A stretch of DNA of 64,000 bases from Bacillota bacterium (GTDB lineage Bacteria > Bacillota > Clostridia > Lachnospirales > Lachnospiraceae). The DNA is taken from positions 53,852 through 117,851 of the forward strand of contig JAEZLH010000026.1 in NCBI GenBank assembly GCA_023435895.1, written 5' to 3'. Numbering within the stretch: the first letter of the stretch is position 1; the number at the start of each line of letters is the position of its first letter. The translations under genes were made by a program, and so were the position numbers. This document shows positions 26,341-35,378 of the stretch, in pieces. Below the pieces are notes generated by a model that worked only from the letters and a program-made list of their open reading frames with translations, had not been told where the DNA came from and did no database searches.

Positions 26341-26733
26341 TTGGTTCGGTTCAATGTCTTTTTTCCAATCAAGTTACCTTGTACTATACTTGGAGAAAAC
26401 CAAATTATTGCTGACAATGTGATTGCTGAAGTAATTAGCTATCAACTGGTTCCCACTGGAGAAGATCACCAAAATCAGGTGGTCACAGAAAAAAAGTTGC
26501 AATTTGATGGAGAACTTCATATTAATCTCAGATTCGATTGTATCAAAAAACGCGGAAAATTATACAGAGTAAATCGTAGATTGTTATTTAACCATTTTAT
26601 CCATATACCATTAGAAACCAGTGAGGATAGTCTGGGAACGTTACTATGCATGGTAGAAGATGTAACTTATAGTCAGATTAAGAGAAAAAAGATGCAAATG
26701 AGTGTTACTATCATTGTAGAATATCAGTATTAA
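26341..26733 (+). CDS. Hypothetical SPOCS/DUF3794-like protein with unclear start
   Basis: 130 codons from TTG 26341, but the frame is open back to 26266 and no ATG/GTG start with a ribosome binding site exists. GAGGGG at 26269-26274 sits 6 bases before an ATA (26281) and next to ATT (26275), so a rare start or a decayed start is possible. The sequence is beta-rich, with FDGELHINLRF and a segment ending in LLFNHFIHIPLE, which resembles the SPOCS/DUF3794 pattern of spore-assembly and coat proteins. A terminator follows. Function inferred only by pattern; a spore-surface gene lies nearby on the other strand (27460-28260). Confidence 0.45.
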   Translation: MVRFNVFFPIKLPCTILGENQIIADNVIAEVISYQLVPTGEDHQNQVVTEKKLQFDGELHINLRFDCIKKRGKLYRVNRRLLFNHFIHIPLETSEDSLGTLLCMVEDVTYSQIKRKKMQMSVTIIVEYQY

Positions 26734-26736
26734 AGA

Positions 26737-26790
26737 AAGCTGTTGCAGTTAATTAAGGGATTTCTCCTCTATTAATTGTAACAGCTTTTA
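26737..26790 (+). terminator. Terminator
   Basis: AAGCTGTTGCAGTTAA pairs with TTAATTGTAACAGCTT (G-U wobbles), followed by TTTAAGTTTT. Confidence 0.7.
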
Positions 26791-26810
26791 AGTTTTAAAA
26801 ACAAGGCTAA

Positions 26811-26865
26811 TGTTCACTCCCAGTCAAAGTTGAGAATATGCCAAGTTTTAAATTAGGAGTGAACA
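26811..26865. repeat. 10-bp inverted repeat with wide spacing
   Basis: TGTTCACTCC (26811-26820) and GGAGTGAACA (26856-26865) are perfect complements separated by 35 bases, between a terminator and the DUF1801 gene. Possible operator pair or leader hairpin. Confidence 0.45.
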
Positions 26866-26986
26866 ATAATAGAACAAGTTCGAATAAGGTGGATTAGTGC
26901 TAGGGTTATTGTATTCCTTTATCATGGATGATAAAATAGAAAATAAGTATAATAAAATACATTGAAAGATAAAGGAGGACGCAGAT

Positions 26987-27382
26987 ATGAATGAAAAGGA
27001 AAGTGATTTCAATAGTGTGGATGAATATATTCTCATGTGCCCTGAGAATATCCATGGAATTATAAAATCGATCCGTGAAACGATACTTAAAGCAGCTCCG
27101 GAAGCTACTGAAAAAATCAGCTATCAAATGCCTTGCTATTATTTAAATGGAAACTTGGTTTATTTTGGTGTATTCAAAAAGCACATAGGATTTTATCCTA
27201 CTCCAAGTGCAATCGAAGCATTTCGTGAACAACTATCTGGATATAAATACACTAAGGGCGGGATTCAATTTCCATTTAATGAACCGATGCCGCTTGATTT
27301 AATCTTTCGAATGGTACAATTTAGAGTGGGAGAGAATCTGACCACTACTCAAAAGAAATCATCAAAAAAATCTAAAGAATAA
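26987..27382 (+). CDS. DUF1801 / YdhG-like protein
   Basis: A 131-aa cytoplasmic protein of the DUF1801 (YdhG/iron-chaperone-like) family. It shows the helical N-terminal half with IRETILKAAPEATEKISYQM and then MPCYYLNGNLVYFGVFKKHIGFYP, the hallmark pattern. Biochemical role is not established. AAAGGAGGACGCAGAT precedes the ATG. It is monocistronic, closed by a strong hairpin terminator shared with the convergent spore-protein gene. Confidence 0.82.
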   Translation: MNEKESDFNSVDEYILMCPENIHGIIKSIRETILKAAPEATEKISYQMPCYYLNGNLVYFGVFKKHIGFYPTPSAIEAFREQLSGYKYTKGGIQFPFNEPMPLDLIFRMVQFRVGENLTTTQKKSSKKSKE

Positions 27383-27388
27383 AAACGC

Positions 27389-27425
27389 AGTAAGCTGCTC
27401 CCGACTAATTCAGGAGCAGCTTACT
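27389..27425. terminator. Bidirectional terminator
   Basis: Perfect 13-bp stem AGTAAGCTGCTCC / GGAGCAGCTTACT with an 11-nt loop between convergent genes. Confidence 0.8.
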
Positions 27426-27459
27426 ATTTATTTTTAAGTGTAACAGCAAGGTAGGAATG

Positions 27460-28260
27460 TTATCCTTTTTTAATCACTTCACTAATCGGGAAATTCCAGT
27501 CATTGGTCTTATATTCTTCTGATTTTTTGCACTCCTTGTCGTGTCCGCCATTGAAGCAAACCTGTTGCTTCTGAAGTAATTTTATGCAGATATAAACTAC
27601 GGATTTATCAGTATATTCCTGGAATTCTTCCTCATTCAAAAATCCACAGATTGGTGTGCCAACGTCATCAATATTTGCGTCAAATACTGCAGTCCATTCA
27701 AGTTCACAATATACAGGCTCGTTGAAGATTTCAACATCGGATCTGTCTGCTTCTCTTATGTTTTTGCCCATTCTGTGTTCATCGAAGTATCTTGCTACCA
27801 TAGGAGGAAGGTTCGGAGTGATCACCGGTTTATTACAACCAAAATCAACCTTTGTATATGCTTTAAAAGGAATATGAACGGTAGTATCTTTAATGGTTCC
27901 ACCGATTGCGTGACCTTTTGCACAGCTCTTGGAAGCGTATTCAATATTCTTTCTGATGTAACCTTCAATGAAAACTTTATCTGTCGGTGGAATATACCTG
28001 CACTGGGTTAGAAATACTTGTTTCTCAACACGTTTGATTTCATATGCGGTATCATTTAATTTAATTTTTGCTTCTGTGTCAATTTGAACTACAAATTCGG
28101 AAAGAACTTTAGGAATTTTAAAGTCTCCGCCTTTCCATGGATAATTATCAGCACCGGTAAGAGTATCTGCTACAAGAACTGCTGCGTTACAAGCATTTTC
28201 TGAGCAAGGATTGCAATTAGAACTTCCGATATTCACATTATTTGTATGAAAGCTACCCAT
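27460..28260 (-). CDS. Cys-rich spore surface (coat/exosporium-like) protein
   Basis: A 266-aa protein with a Cys-rich N terminus (CNPCSENACN) and a core pattern KVLSEFVVQI, IKLNDTAYEIKRVEKQVFLTQC, VFIEGYIRKNIEYA, VHIPFKAYTKV. This is the pattern of SPOCS/DUF3794-related clostridial spore surface proteins such as CsxC-like exosporium proteins (recalled). It has no signal peptide, as expected for assembly from the mother cell. Fourteen or so cysteines suggest disulfide cross-linking. AAAGGAGACATTTT precedes the ATG. Regulation by a sporulation sigma factor is expected but I could not identify the promoter. Confidence 0.65.
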   Translation of the reverse strand: MGSFHTNNVNIGSSNCNPCSENACNAAVLVADTLTGADNYPWKGGDFKIPKVLSEFVVQIDTEAKIKLNDTAYEIKRVEKQVFLTQCRYIPPTDKVFIEGYIRKNIEYASKSCAKGHAIGGTIKDTTVHIPFKAYTKVDFGCNKPVITPNLPPMVARYFDEHRMGKNIREADRSDVEIFNEPVYCELEWTAVFDANIDDVGTPICGFLNEEEFQEYTDKSVVYICIKLLQKQQVCFNGGHDKECKKSEEYKTNDWNFPISEVIKKG

Positions 28261-28429
28261 AAAATGTCTCCTTTATTATACTATAAAATTTGGATACCAA
28301 ATTTATATCCTACAATATAATATTCAGATGAACTAAAAAGGTACGCAGTTTTTATATAATTTTATACTATTCTGTCAGAATAAAGCATTTCTAATCGCAA
28401 ATCCAAAAAGTATATGTAATAATTTGTTG

Positions 28430-28463
28430 AAAAAATGTGTGTTCTCAAAATAGAAAACACACA
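28430..28463 (-). terminator. Terminator of the yqeY gene
   Basis: On the minus strand, ATGTGTGTTTTC pairs with GAGAACACACAT around a TATTTT loop, followed by TTTTTC; it lies about 60 bases past the yqeY stop. Confidence 0.8.
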
Positions 28464-28519
28464 TTTCAAATTATGAAATCAATCTTATCAAAATAATTCT
28501 ATATTGTGAAACATATTGT

Positions 28520-28957
28520 TTACTTACAAAGTTCACCCACTACCTGGTTGATTAATTTACCATCCGCTTTTCCTTTTAATTCAGCCATTACGCCTTTCAT
28601 AATCATGCCCTTGTTCTTAGTAGAAACGGCATCACTAAAATTATTAACGATAAAGGCTTTTATTTCTTCCTCTGACATCATTGCAGGAGCGTATTCCGAA
28701 ATAATATCTAAGGTTGCTTTATATCCTGCTCTTAATTCTTCACGTTCCGGTGGGCAGGTCTCTAATTGTTCCTTTACAAGCTTCAACTCTTTTAAAATTG
28801 CTCTGTCTACCAGTTCTTCCGGAATGTCATCACGGCATCCTTCATCTATCGCGAGTTTTTTTACAGCGGATACAAGTGTCGAGATAGCATCTTTTCGAAC
28901 CTTGTCCCTTGCTTTCATTGCAGCTACCATGTCTTTTTGCAACTGTTCCATCAACAT
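28520..28957 (-). CDS. yqeY: GatB/YqeY domain-containing protein
   Basis: A 145-aa YqeY protein: an N-terminal helical half with DMVAAMKARDKVRKDAISTL and a C-terminal Glu-tRNA amidotransferase-like tail domain (KNKGMIMKGVMAELKGKADG). The family shares the tRNA-interacting tail domain of GatB, but its own role is uncertain; in Firmicutes it often sits next to rpsU, which is not the case here. The ATG at 28957 follows GGAGGTATAAAC; ATG 28951 is also possible. Confidence 0.9.
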   Translation of the reverse strand: MLMEQLQKDMVAAMKARDKVRKDAISTLVSAVKKLAIDEGCRDDIPEELVDRAILKELKLVKEQLETCPPEREELRAGYKATLDIISEYAPAMMSEEEIKAFIVNNFSDAVSTKNKGMIMKGVMAELKGKADGKLINQVVGELCK

Positions 28958-29172
28958 ATGTTTATACCTCCATTTTATATTGAATCCGAATATGAGCCAA
29001 ATATGAACCCAAGAATTCTTTCAATAATTACTAGAATTTAGTATATGTTAAAATATCTATTGAAGCAAGATATTATTTTTTCAATTTTCACTTGAATTAA
29101 TTTTTAAATCTCCATAAAATCTCCATAGTTGTCCTGTAAAATTACTATATAAAACTTTTAGGAGGAGTAGAT

Positions 29173-29655
29173 ATGAATAATTCAATGACACATTACATGG
29201 AATTGTTAGCAACAAGTCAGCCCTGGCATTTGTTAATCTTTATGGCGGTACCAGTTATTTGCGCAGAAACCCTTGCTATTACAGAATTGATAATTTTGTA
29301 TACCCGAAATTATAATGGAAAGGCGCGAATCGTAAATAAGGTAACCGGCATATTTGCTGGGCTTTACTTTTTAGGTATATTTATTTATTTGCTTATTAAT
29401 GCAGTAATTCCAATCACCAGTTCCGGTGAGTGGAGGGGACCTGCAGATGTAATAGCAGTCGGCTTTTATCTTGCAGGAGTAATACCTTTTTTAGGTATGA
29501 CATTACTTGAAGTTGGATTAATCGGAAGAAAGCGTGATCAACAGGAAAAATTAAAATTGCATGCAATATTTGTAGGAATCTTCCTGGTAGTAGCACATGT
29601 AGCAATGATTTTTGGTATGATTAATCCCGAATTATTAATGATGTCCGGTATGTAA
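29173..29655 (+). CDS. Four-helix membrane protein (DUF6803-like)
   Basis: A 160-aa integral membrane protein with four hydrophobic segments (about 18-43, 58-82, 93-113, 128-152). It starts MNNSMTHYMELLATSQPW and has conserved-looking acidic/His positions inside the helices (CAETLAITEL, LEVGLIG, HVAMIFGM), which could bind metal or haem. I recall a DUF6803 family with this beginning, but this is unchecked. GGAGGAGTAGAT precedes the ATG and a very strong terminator follows, so it is monocistronic. Confidence 0.6.
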   Translation: MNNSMTHYMELLATSQPWHLLIFMAVPVICAETLAITELIILYTRNYNGKARIVNKVTGIFAGLYFLGIFIYLLINAVIPITSSGEWRGPADVIAVGFYLAGVIPFLGMTLLEVGLIGRKRDQQEKLKLHAIFVGIFLVVAHVAMIFGMINPELLMMSGM

Positions 29656-29660
29656 TTATG

Positions 29661-29704
29661 AAGATGGTATAAAAAGTATCTACGAATACTTTTTATACCA
29701 TCTT
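29661..29704. terminator. Perfect 19-bp terminator hairpin
   Basis: AAGATGGTATAAAAAGTAT pairs exactly with ATACTTTTTATACCATCTT, loop CTACGA, followed by TACTATTTT. Confidence 0.82.
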
Positions 29705-29832
29705 TACTATTTTACAATATTCAGAATATAAAAACACAGAATAATGCAATAATAGTTGAAAAATATCAAAAAATAAATTAATATTATATCAACGAAGAAT
29801 TAATTTGCAGTTGTTTTTATGGAGGTTACATT

Positions 29833-30663
29833 ATGTCTAAGATAAATGGTGTTACAAATATTGATAATACAAATTATAATATTGGTACGCAAAAAGCAAG
29901 TACGAACAATACGGACTTTGAATCATATCTGGGAGAATCTAAAAGCTTGGATCAGATTTTTGAGAAGGCCGCAAAAAAATATGATGTTCCAGTGAATCTA
30001 TTAAAGGCTATTGGAAAGCAGGAATCAAATTTTAATCCGAATGCTGTTTCCCGCTGTGGAGCACAGGGAGTTATGCAGCTTATGCCTGCTACTGCAAAAG
30101 GTTTAGGAGTAACGGATTCTTTTGACGCTGAACAAAATATTATGGCGGGAGCAAAATACATCTCTGCTAAGATTAAAAAGTATGACGGAGATATTACGCT
30201 TGCTTTGGCAGCTTATAATGCGGGCAGTGGTAATGTGGCAAAATATGGTGGAGTTCCTCCCTTTAAAGAAACACAGCATTATGTCAAAAAAGTTATGGGA
30301 TATTATAACCAAGGTGATCTCAAAATAGCGGACAAGTATAATAATTATACTACATCAACCAAGGAAAAAAGCGCTGATGAGAGCAGAAAGATATATCATG
30401 CTGCAGCGGTTAACACGTCTACTCCAATTAGCACTAATTATGCTTATCTTCTAGGTGGTGATTCCTCCTTAGAGATAGATTCTGCAGAGGATTTAGCTTC
30501 TATTTTTTCATATGAAGATTATATTCGCTTCTTGGACATACTATTGCATGATGATGAGGAAGATTCCACTAAGAAAGCAGAGCAAAAGAGCAATACCAAT
30601 TATTCAGATATTAATTATAACCCAACCGTATTAAACTTATTAACCAATCAAAACAGCGAATAA
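29833..30663 (+). CDS. SLT-type lytic transglycosylase without signal peptide
   Basis: A 276-aa protein. An N-terminal Asn/Thr-rich stretch (1-40) is followed by a complete SLT (GH23) domain at about 38-150: the catalytic Glu in GKQESNFNP, then GAQGVMQLMPATA, AGAKYI, LALAAYNAGSGNV. It cleaves peptidoglycan glycan strands. No signal peptide is present. This is typical of flagellum-associated muralytic enzymes exported by the flagellar type III apparatus, though no flagellar genes are in the window. The C-terminal 120 residues are low-complexity and polar. The ATG follows GGAGGTTACATT. Confidence 0.85.
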   Translation: MSKINGVTNIDNTNYNIGTQKASTNNTDFESYLGESKSLDQIFEKAAKKYDVPVNLLKAIGKQESNFNPNAVSRCGAQGVMQLMPATAKGLGVTDSFDAEQNIMAGAKYISAKIKKYDGDITLALAAYNAGSGNVAKYGGVPPFKETQHYVKKVMGYYNQGDLKIADKYNNYTTSTKEKSADESRKIYHAAAVNTSTPISTNYAYLLGGDSSLEIDSAEDLASIFSYEDYIRFLDILLHDDEEDSTKKAEQKSNTNYSDINYNPTVLNLLTNQNSE

Positions 30664-30681
30664 TCTGGGAAAAGAGTCCAT

Positions 30682-31143
30682 ATGATACAAGAATTTCAGG
30701 CTAAAATACAGCAACACGAGAATATGCATGGTGCCTTTGTTGAGCCACCCTTTGATGTGGAGGAGGTTTACGGTGCAAAAAGAGTCAAAGTAAAAGCCAC
30801 CTTTGATGGTGTTGAATATCGTGGTTCTATCGTAAGAATGGGCAATTGCTACATGTTAGGAATGACACAAGAAATCAGAAAAAAGATTGAAAAAAATATC
30901 GGTGACTTAGTTAAAGTTACTTTAGAGAAGGATGAGGAAGAACGTATTGTTGAAATTCCTGAACTTCTCATAGAAAAATTCAAAGAGTATCCTGATGCCA
31001 AAGATTTTTTTGATAAGCTGTCCTATACCTCGAAAAGAGAATATACCTTGTGGATTAATGATGCAAAAAAAGAAGAAACACGTTTAAATCGTATTGAAAA
31101 GTCAATTCAACTCTTGTCCCAAGGGAAAAAATTAAGAGGATAA
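30682..31143 (+). CDS. DUF1905 / YdeI-OmpD-associated family protein
   Basis: A 153-aa protein. Residues about 30-95 match DUF1905 (VKATFDGVEYRGSIVRMGN, IGDLVKVTLEKDEE), and residues about 95-150 match the OmdA/YdeI tail (FKEYPDAKDFFDKLSYTSKRE, YTLWINDAKKEETRLNRI). The pair of domains is common in bacteria and of unknown biochemical function. It follows the lytic transglycosylase by 18 bases, so the two are likely cotranscribed, without an obvious functional link. A terminator follows. Confidence 0.82.
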   Translation: MIQEFQAKIQQHENMHGAFVEPPFDVEEVYGAKRVKVKATFDGVEYRGSIVRMGNCYMLGMTQEIRKKIEKNIGDLVKVTLEKDEEERIVEIPELLIEKFKEYPDAKDFFDKLSYTSKREYTLWINDAKKEETRLNRIEKSIQLLSQGKKLRG

Positions 31144-31181
31144 TTTGTAATCACAATAGCAGTTTGTAATATAAACGAAAG

Positions 31182-31236
31182 ACCAATATCCGGTCTATTT
31201 TAATTAAACTTAATATAGTCTGAATATTGGTTTTTT
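31182..31236 (+). terminator. Terminator after DUF1905 gene
   Basis: ACCAATAT pairs with ATATTGGT around an AT-rich loop and is followed by TTTTTT. Confidence 0.7.
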
Positions 31237-31354
31237 CATTGGGTCAATAAAGTTCTATATAAAAATATTATTTGTTCTGTGGGTCCATATTAGGTTGGTC
31301 ATCTAGTTTCTCATGATCTATAAAATAATGTTATTCCCGCCTCATTTTTCAAAC

Positions 31355-31984
31355 CTAATAAGCAAATTCTACTGTCAGGTTCGCTGTAATCTGTTTACTT
31401 CCAGGTTCTATAGGAGTAGTATAGGCTTCTCTGGAGGCATACATGGGTGCAAATGGTGTGGGCGGTGTACCATTCTCCTTAATCATAATGGGAACCGGAT
31501 TGAACATGATTCGTAAGCTAGAAGATATGGTTTTTGCTTTTTGAAATGCATTATTGAGTGCCATTGTCAGAGCTTGTTGATAATAGACCTCCGGATTTTC
31601 TACGTCAAAATTAATGAAATCTACCACATTGGCACCATGTTGTACCGCAGTATCAATGATTACACCCACTTGACCAAGTTCAGTCGTTCTGATTTCGAAT
31701 ATATTACGAACGGAGTATCCTTTATCAATACGTTGACCATTTTCATAATCATACATTTTTTCTATCTGATATTCATAAGTCTTTATGTCATTGATACCAA
31801 GTTCATGTAATGCATCTAAAATCTGTTGACTAATTCGTCCATTCTCCGCCTGTATCTGCGTAACGTCCTCTCCGGTGCTTTGTACACCAAGTCGAAGAAT
31901 TGCTAAGTCCGGATTTACACTTACTTGTCCGGTTCCTGTAAAAATCATTTTTCTAATTCCTTGTTCCTCCCTACTATTTGGCAT
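31355..31984 (-). CDS. SIMPL-domain (DUF541) protein
   Basis: A 209-aa protein with the SIMPL/DUF541 pattern: GTGQVSVNPDLAILRLGVQS near the N terminus, a long helix, IKTYEYQIEKMYDY, and a second beta-alpha unit ending in ITANLTVEFAY. Most homologues are periplasmic or secreted, but no signal peptide is visible here, so this one is likely cytoplasmic. Function is unknown in Firmicutes. The start ATG at 31984 is preceded on the minus strand by AGGAGGTAAATA. Confidence 0.78.
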   Translation of the reverse strand: MPNSREEQGIRKMIFTGTGQVSVNPDLAILRLGVQSTGEDVTQIQAENGRISQQILDALHELGINDIKTYEYQIEKMYDYENGQRIDKGYSVRNIFEIRTTELGQVGVIIDTAVQHGANVVDFINFDVENPEVYYQQALTMALNNAFQKAKTISSSLRIMFNPVPIMIKENGTPPTPFAPMYASREAYTTPIEPGSKQITANLTVEFAY

Positions 31985-32370
31985 TATTTACCTCCTAAAC
32001 CTATTCCATTTAATATATGATTTAAAAAGATAAACATGCATAGAAGCTGATTATGTGACTGCAATAAATCTGGATAAGCTAATTAAACATCTGTAGTTAG
32101 CGTTTACTGTTAAAAAATCTGTTTTATTCCCTATCATTAGCATTTAACCCTACCTTTGTTTCCTAAGATACGCTATAAAATTGGTGTTAGTAAAAATGGA
32201 TGTATTTGAAGACATTATTGAAATGGTCTTGTCTTTTGGTATAAATCGGTTTGTATAAATCTAAAGACATATATTGATTGAAGGAAGCCAAAATGATATA
32301 TTAGTATTATTATGGAAGGGTATTCCAGTTGTATTTTGGATGCCTAATCAAACAAAGGAGGAGTAATCTA
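31985..32370. other. Intergenic region with a single promoter candidate
   Basis: No gene seen. TTGAAA (32218-32223), a 16-bp spacer and TATAAA (32240-32245) form a plausible promoter for the DUF5058 unit. Confidence 0.4.
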
Positions 32371-33093
32371 ATGAAATTCAATCCAAATGGCGGCTTTTTA
32401 TATATGGTCGCAGCTGTGGTTATCGTATTTGTGATCGCGCAATCCCTATTTTTTCTAATTCGTTCCTATAAACGTGCCAAAGTAATCGGAATGGACATGA
32501 CCCAACTCAGAAAAATCATTGCATCTACAGCAATCTTCACCATCGCTCCGGCAGTATCCATACTGCTTGGCGTTTTAACCCTCTCCAAATTTCTCGGACT
32601 CCCACTTCCTTGGATACGTTTAAGTGTAATCGGAGCGATTACATATGAGTTGCCGGCAGCAACTACAGCAGCAAATACAATGCATATACCTATAACAGAA
32701 ACCATTGGCAATGCAAAAGGCTTCGCAGTCATTGCATGGGTCATGACATTGGGCATCATGCCTAGTCTTGTACTTGTTCCTCTTTTGTTAAAGAGGATTC
32801 AAAATGGTCTTTTGACCCTAAAAAAACGAGATAATAAATGGGGAGATTTATTTCTTACGGCAATGTTCTTGGGAATGATATCTGCATTTTCCGGTATGGT
32901 TTTTATGGATGTACGAGAAGGATTAAGGGGCTGGATACCGATCTTTGTCCTGCTGTTTTCTGCTTTAGTCATGGCAGTTTGTGGTATGTTTGTGAAGGTA
33001 TTTAAAGTGAATTGGCTATACAATTATGCAATGCCTATCAGTATGCTAAGTGCAATGGCCTTTGCAGCAATCATTACACCAATAATAGGTTAG
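32371..33093 (+). CDS. DUF5058-like integral membrane protein
   Basis: A 240-aa protein with about six hydrophobic segments. The start ATG 32371 follows AAAGGAGGAGTAATCTA; an in-frame ATG at 32329 lacks a binding site. Conserved-looking intramembrane segments include IASTAIFTIAPAVSILLG and ITYELPAATTAANTM. I associate it with DUF5058 from memory. The next gene starts 14 bases later and encodes a second membrane protein of similar size, so the two probably form one membrane complex, plausibly a transporter. Substrate unknown. Confidence 0.6.
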   Translation: MKFNPNGGFLYMVAAVVIVFVIAQSLFFLIRSYKRAKVIGMDMTQLRKIIASTAIFTIAPAVSILLGVLTLSKFLGLPLPWIRLSVIGAITYELPAATTAANTMHIPITETIGNAKGFAVIAWVMTLGIMPSLVLVPLLLKRIQNGLLTLKKRDNKWGDLFLTAMFLGMISAFSGMVFMDVREGLRGWIPIFVLLFSALVMAVCGMFVKVFKVNWLYNYAMPISMLSAMAFAAIITPIIG

Positions 33094-33107
33094 GAAGGGG
33101 AAACAAC

Positions 33108-33767
33108 ATGAAAATAAAAACCTACGATGAAATGTCCCATGTGTACGGGAAGATATGGATTTGGAGCGCTTTTGTGCTATTGATGTTCGTGCCTATTTCT
33201 ATTTGCATTTACTATAACGCCTGGCCAGGTTTTGGTCCTATTCTAAAGGGATTATTGGGGGTAGCCCCTATTTACTGGACGGTAGGAACTATTGAAGTAA
33301 TTACTTACACCCCAATGCTCGGAACCGGTGGTTCTTACCTTGGCTTTGTAACCGGTAATTTAACCAATCTGAAGGTTCCAAGTGCCATCAATGCAATGGA
33401 AAGCGCCAAGGTGAAATCAGGAACGGAGGAAGGGGAAATCGTATCAACAATAGCAATCGCTACCTCGTCCATCGTTACTACTATAATTATCGCAGCAGGA
33501 GTACTGTTAATTGCTCAGATTACACCAATTTTGAATTCACAAACATTAAAACCGGCCTTTGATCAAATACTTCCTGCATTATTTGGTGGTCTAGCAGTTG
33601 TTTATATCAGCAAGAACTGGAAAGTATCCATCGCTCCCTTGGCGTTCATGATAATCTTATTTCTCATTTTTCCTTCCATGGGAGGATATATTGGCATTCT
33701 AGTTCCAGTAGGAGCTTTGATCTCTATCGGGGGAGCAAGGTTTTTATATAAAAAGGACTATATATAA
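33108..33767 (+). CDS. Partner integral membrane protein of the DUF5058-like unit
   Basis: A 219-aa protein with about five or six hydrophobic segments and the loop motif TYTPMLGTGGSYLGFVTGN, which looks conserved (Gly-rich, membrane-embedded). ATG 33108 follows GGAAGGGGAAACAAC. It follows the DUF5058-like gene by 14 bases; both carry membrane segments rich in Thr/Ala/Gly, as in transport cores. An anchored M20 peptidase follows after 143 bases, so a peptide or N-acyl-amino-acid related role is an idea, not a demonstrated function. Confidence 0.58.
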   Translation: MKIKTYDEMSHVYGKIWIWSAFVLLMFVPISICIYYNAWPGFGPILKGLLGVAPIYWTVGTIEVITYTPMLGTGGSYLGFVTGNLTNLKVPSAINAMESAKVKSGTEEGEIVSTIAIATSSIVTTIIIAAGVLLIAQITPILNSQTLKPAFDQILPALFGGLAVVYISKNWKVSIAPLAFMIILFLIFPSMGGYIGILVPVGALISIGGARFLYKKDYI

Positions 33768-33910
33768 ACGAACACGGGTTTATAATTCGAACTATTTAAA
33801 ATAAAGGGTAATAATATTTTTATTAAACTATAAACAAATTTTGACATTCGTATTAGTGTATTTGTCACTATTTATTTTTTGATTCAAATATGAGAAAAGA
33901 AGGTTATAAT

Positions 33911-35353
33911 ATGGGAATTTATCTATTTACCGGAATTTTGTTATTGCTATGCATATTAATCCTGTTAATCCTAATACGGGCTTTATTATTTCGACCTAAG
34001 TCCCAGCCAAAAATCAACTTAGAACCGGTTCTCCTTGACCAGGATAGAATAATAACAAATATGTCAGATATGATAAAATGCAAAACAATATCCGATCGGG
34101 ATGAAAATAAAATAAACATGAAAGAGTTCGATGATTTTATTCAGTTACTGCAAGAACGTTATCCATATATTCATCAATACTGTGAGCGTAAATATATTGG
34201 CAGGACAGGTCTATTATTTCACTGGAAGGGGAAGCAACCTGAGGAGCCTGTCATTCTCATGGCGCATTATGACGTTGTTCCTGTTCAGGAGAGTGCCTGG
34301 AATAAGCCTGCTTTTGAAGGATTAATCGAAGATGGAATGATATGGGGAAGAGGCACTTTAGATACAAAAGGAACGCTATGCTCCATTCTGGAAGCAGCAG
34401 AGCATTTAATCAAAGATGGGTTTACACCATCTAGAGACATCTTTTTCTCCTTCTCAGGGGAAGAGGAGATTGATGGGGACACCGCCTCAGAAATTGTACG
34501 CGAATTAGAACAAAGAGGAATTACTCCGCACTTTGTACTGGATGAGGGCGGCGCTGTTGTCGAGCATGTCTTCCCAGGAGTAAGCCGTCCCTGTGCTCTT
34601 ATTGGTATCGCTGAAAAGGGAAGTGTAAACATTGAATTTACGATGGAAAGTCAGGGTGGCCACGCTTCAACACCTCCCACTCATACAATCGTAGGTAGCT
34701 TGGCGAAGGCTGCCGTAAGTATTGAGAAGAACCCATTTCCTTCTCAGCTTACAAAGCCTGTAAAGGAAATGTTTGATACACTGGGCAGGCATTCCAGCTT
34801 TGGTTATCGTATCTTGTTTAGCAACCTTTGGTGCTTTCGTCCCCTTTTGGATTTGTTTTGCAAAATATCCGGTGGCGAGCTGAATGCTATGATGAGAACC
34901 ACCTGTGCATTGACAAGAATGGAAGGAAGCAGGAGCTTTAACGTGCTTCCTCCCAATGCAAGTGTGGGTGCAAATCTTCGCTTGCTTGGGACGGATACCC
35001 TTGACAGTGCATCGAACTATTTAAAGAAAATAATTAATGATGATAGGATATCGATCAATATAGTTAATGGTATGAATCCTTCCATTCATTCAGATACTGA
35101 TTGCGAAGGATGGAATAAACTCAAAACTGTAATTTCGAATTGTTGGCCGGATGCCGTAGTTTCACCATATCTGATGATGGCGTGTAGTGATTCCAGACAT
35201 TATTGCAAAATCTCGGACCGTGTTTACCGTTTTTCAGCAATGGAGTTATCGAAAGAGGAAAGAGCAATGATTCATGGAAACAATGAGAGAATTCCGATTA
35301 CAACACTAATGAAAACAGTTGAATTTTATGTTAAACTGATAAAAGAATGCTAA
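33911..35353 (+). CDS. Membrane-anchored M20 metallopeptidase, PM20D1/carboxypeptidase-like
   Basis: A 480-aa protein with one N-terminal membrane anchor (about 5-28) and an M20 di-zinc peptidase fold. Metal-site motifs: MAHYDVVPV, GRGTLDTKGT, SGEEEIDG (general-base Glu), LDEGGAV and the C-terminal ERAMIHGNNERI His. The dimerisation domain is inserted at about 220-370 (SQGGHASTPP). The anchor and sequence style recall the PM20D1/CPS1 subgroup, which hydrolyses or forms N-acyl amino acids or dipeptides. ATG 33911 is preferred over 33890 because AGAAGG precedes it. Confidence 0.82.
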   Translation: MGIYLFTGILLLLCILILLILIRALLFRPKSQPKINLEPVLLDQDRIITNMSDMIKCKTISDRDENKINMKEFDDFIQLLQERYPYIHQYCERKYIGRTGLLFHWKGKQPEEPVILMAHYDVVPVQESAWNKPAFEGLIEDGMIWGRGTLDTKGTLCSILEAAEHLIKDGFTPSRDIFFSFSGEEEIDGDTASEIVRELEQRGITPHFVLDEGGAVVEHVFPGVSRPCALIGIAEKGSVNIEFTMESQGGHASTPPTHTIVGSLAKAAVSIEKNPFPSQLTKPVKEMFDTLGRHSSFGYRILFSNLWCFRPLLDLFCKISGGELNAMMRTTCALTRMEGSRSFNVLPPNASVGANLRLLGTDTLDSASNYLKKIINDDRISINIVNGMNPSIHSDTDCEGWNKLKTVISNCWPDAVVSPYLMMACSDSRHYCKISDRVYRFSAMELSKEERAMIHGNNERIPITTLMKTVEFYVKLIKEC

Positions 35354-35378
35354 GCAATTGGCACAAAGGAGGATTTCT

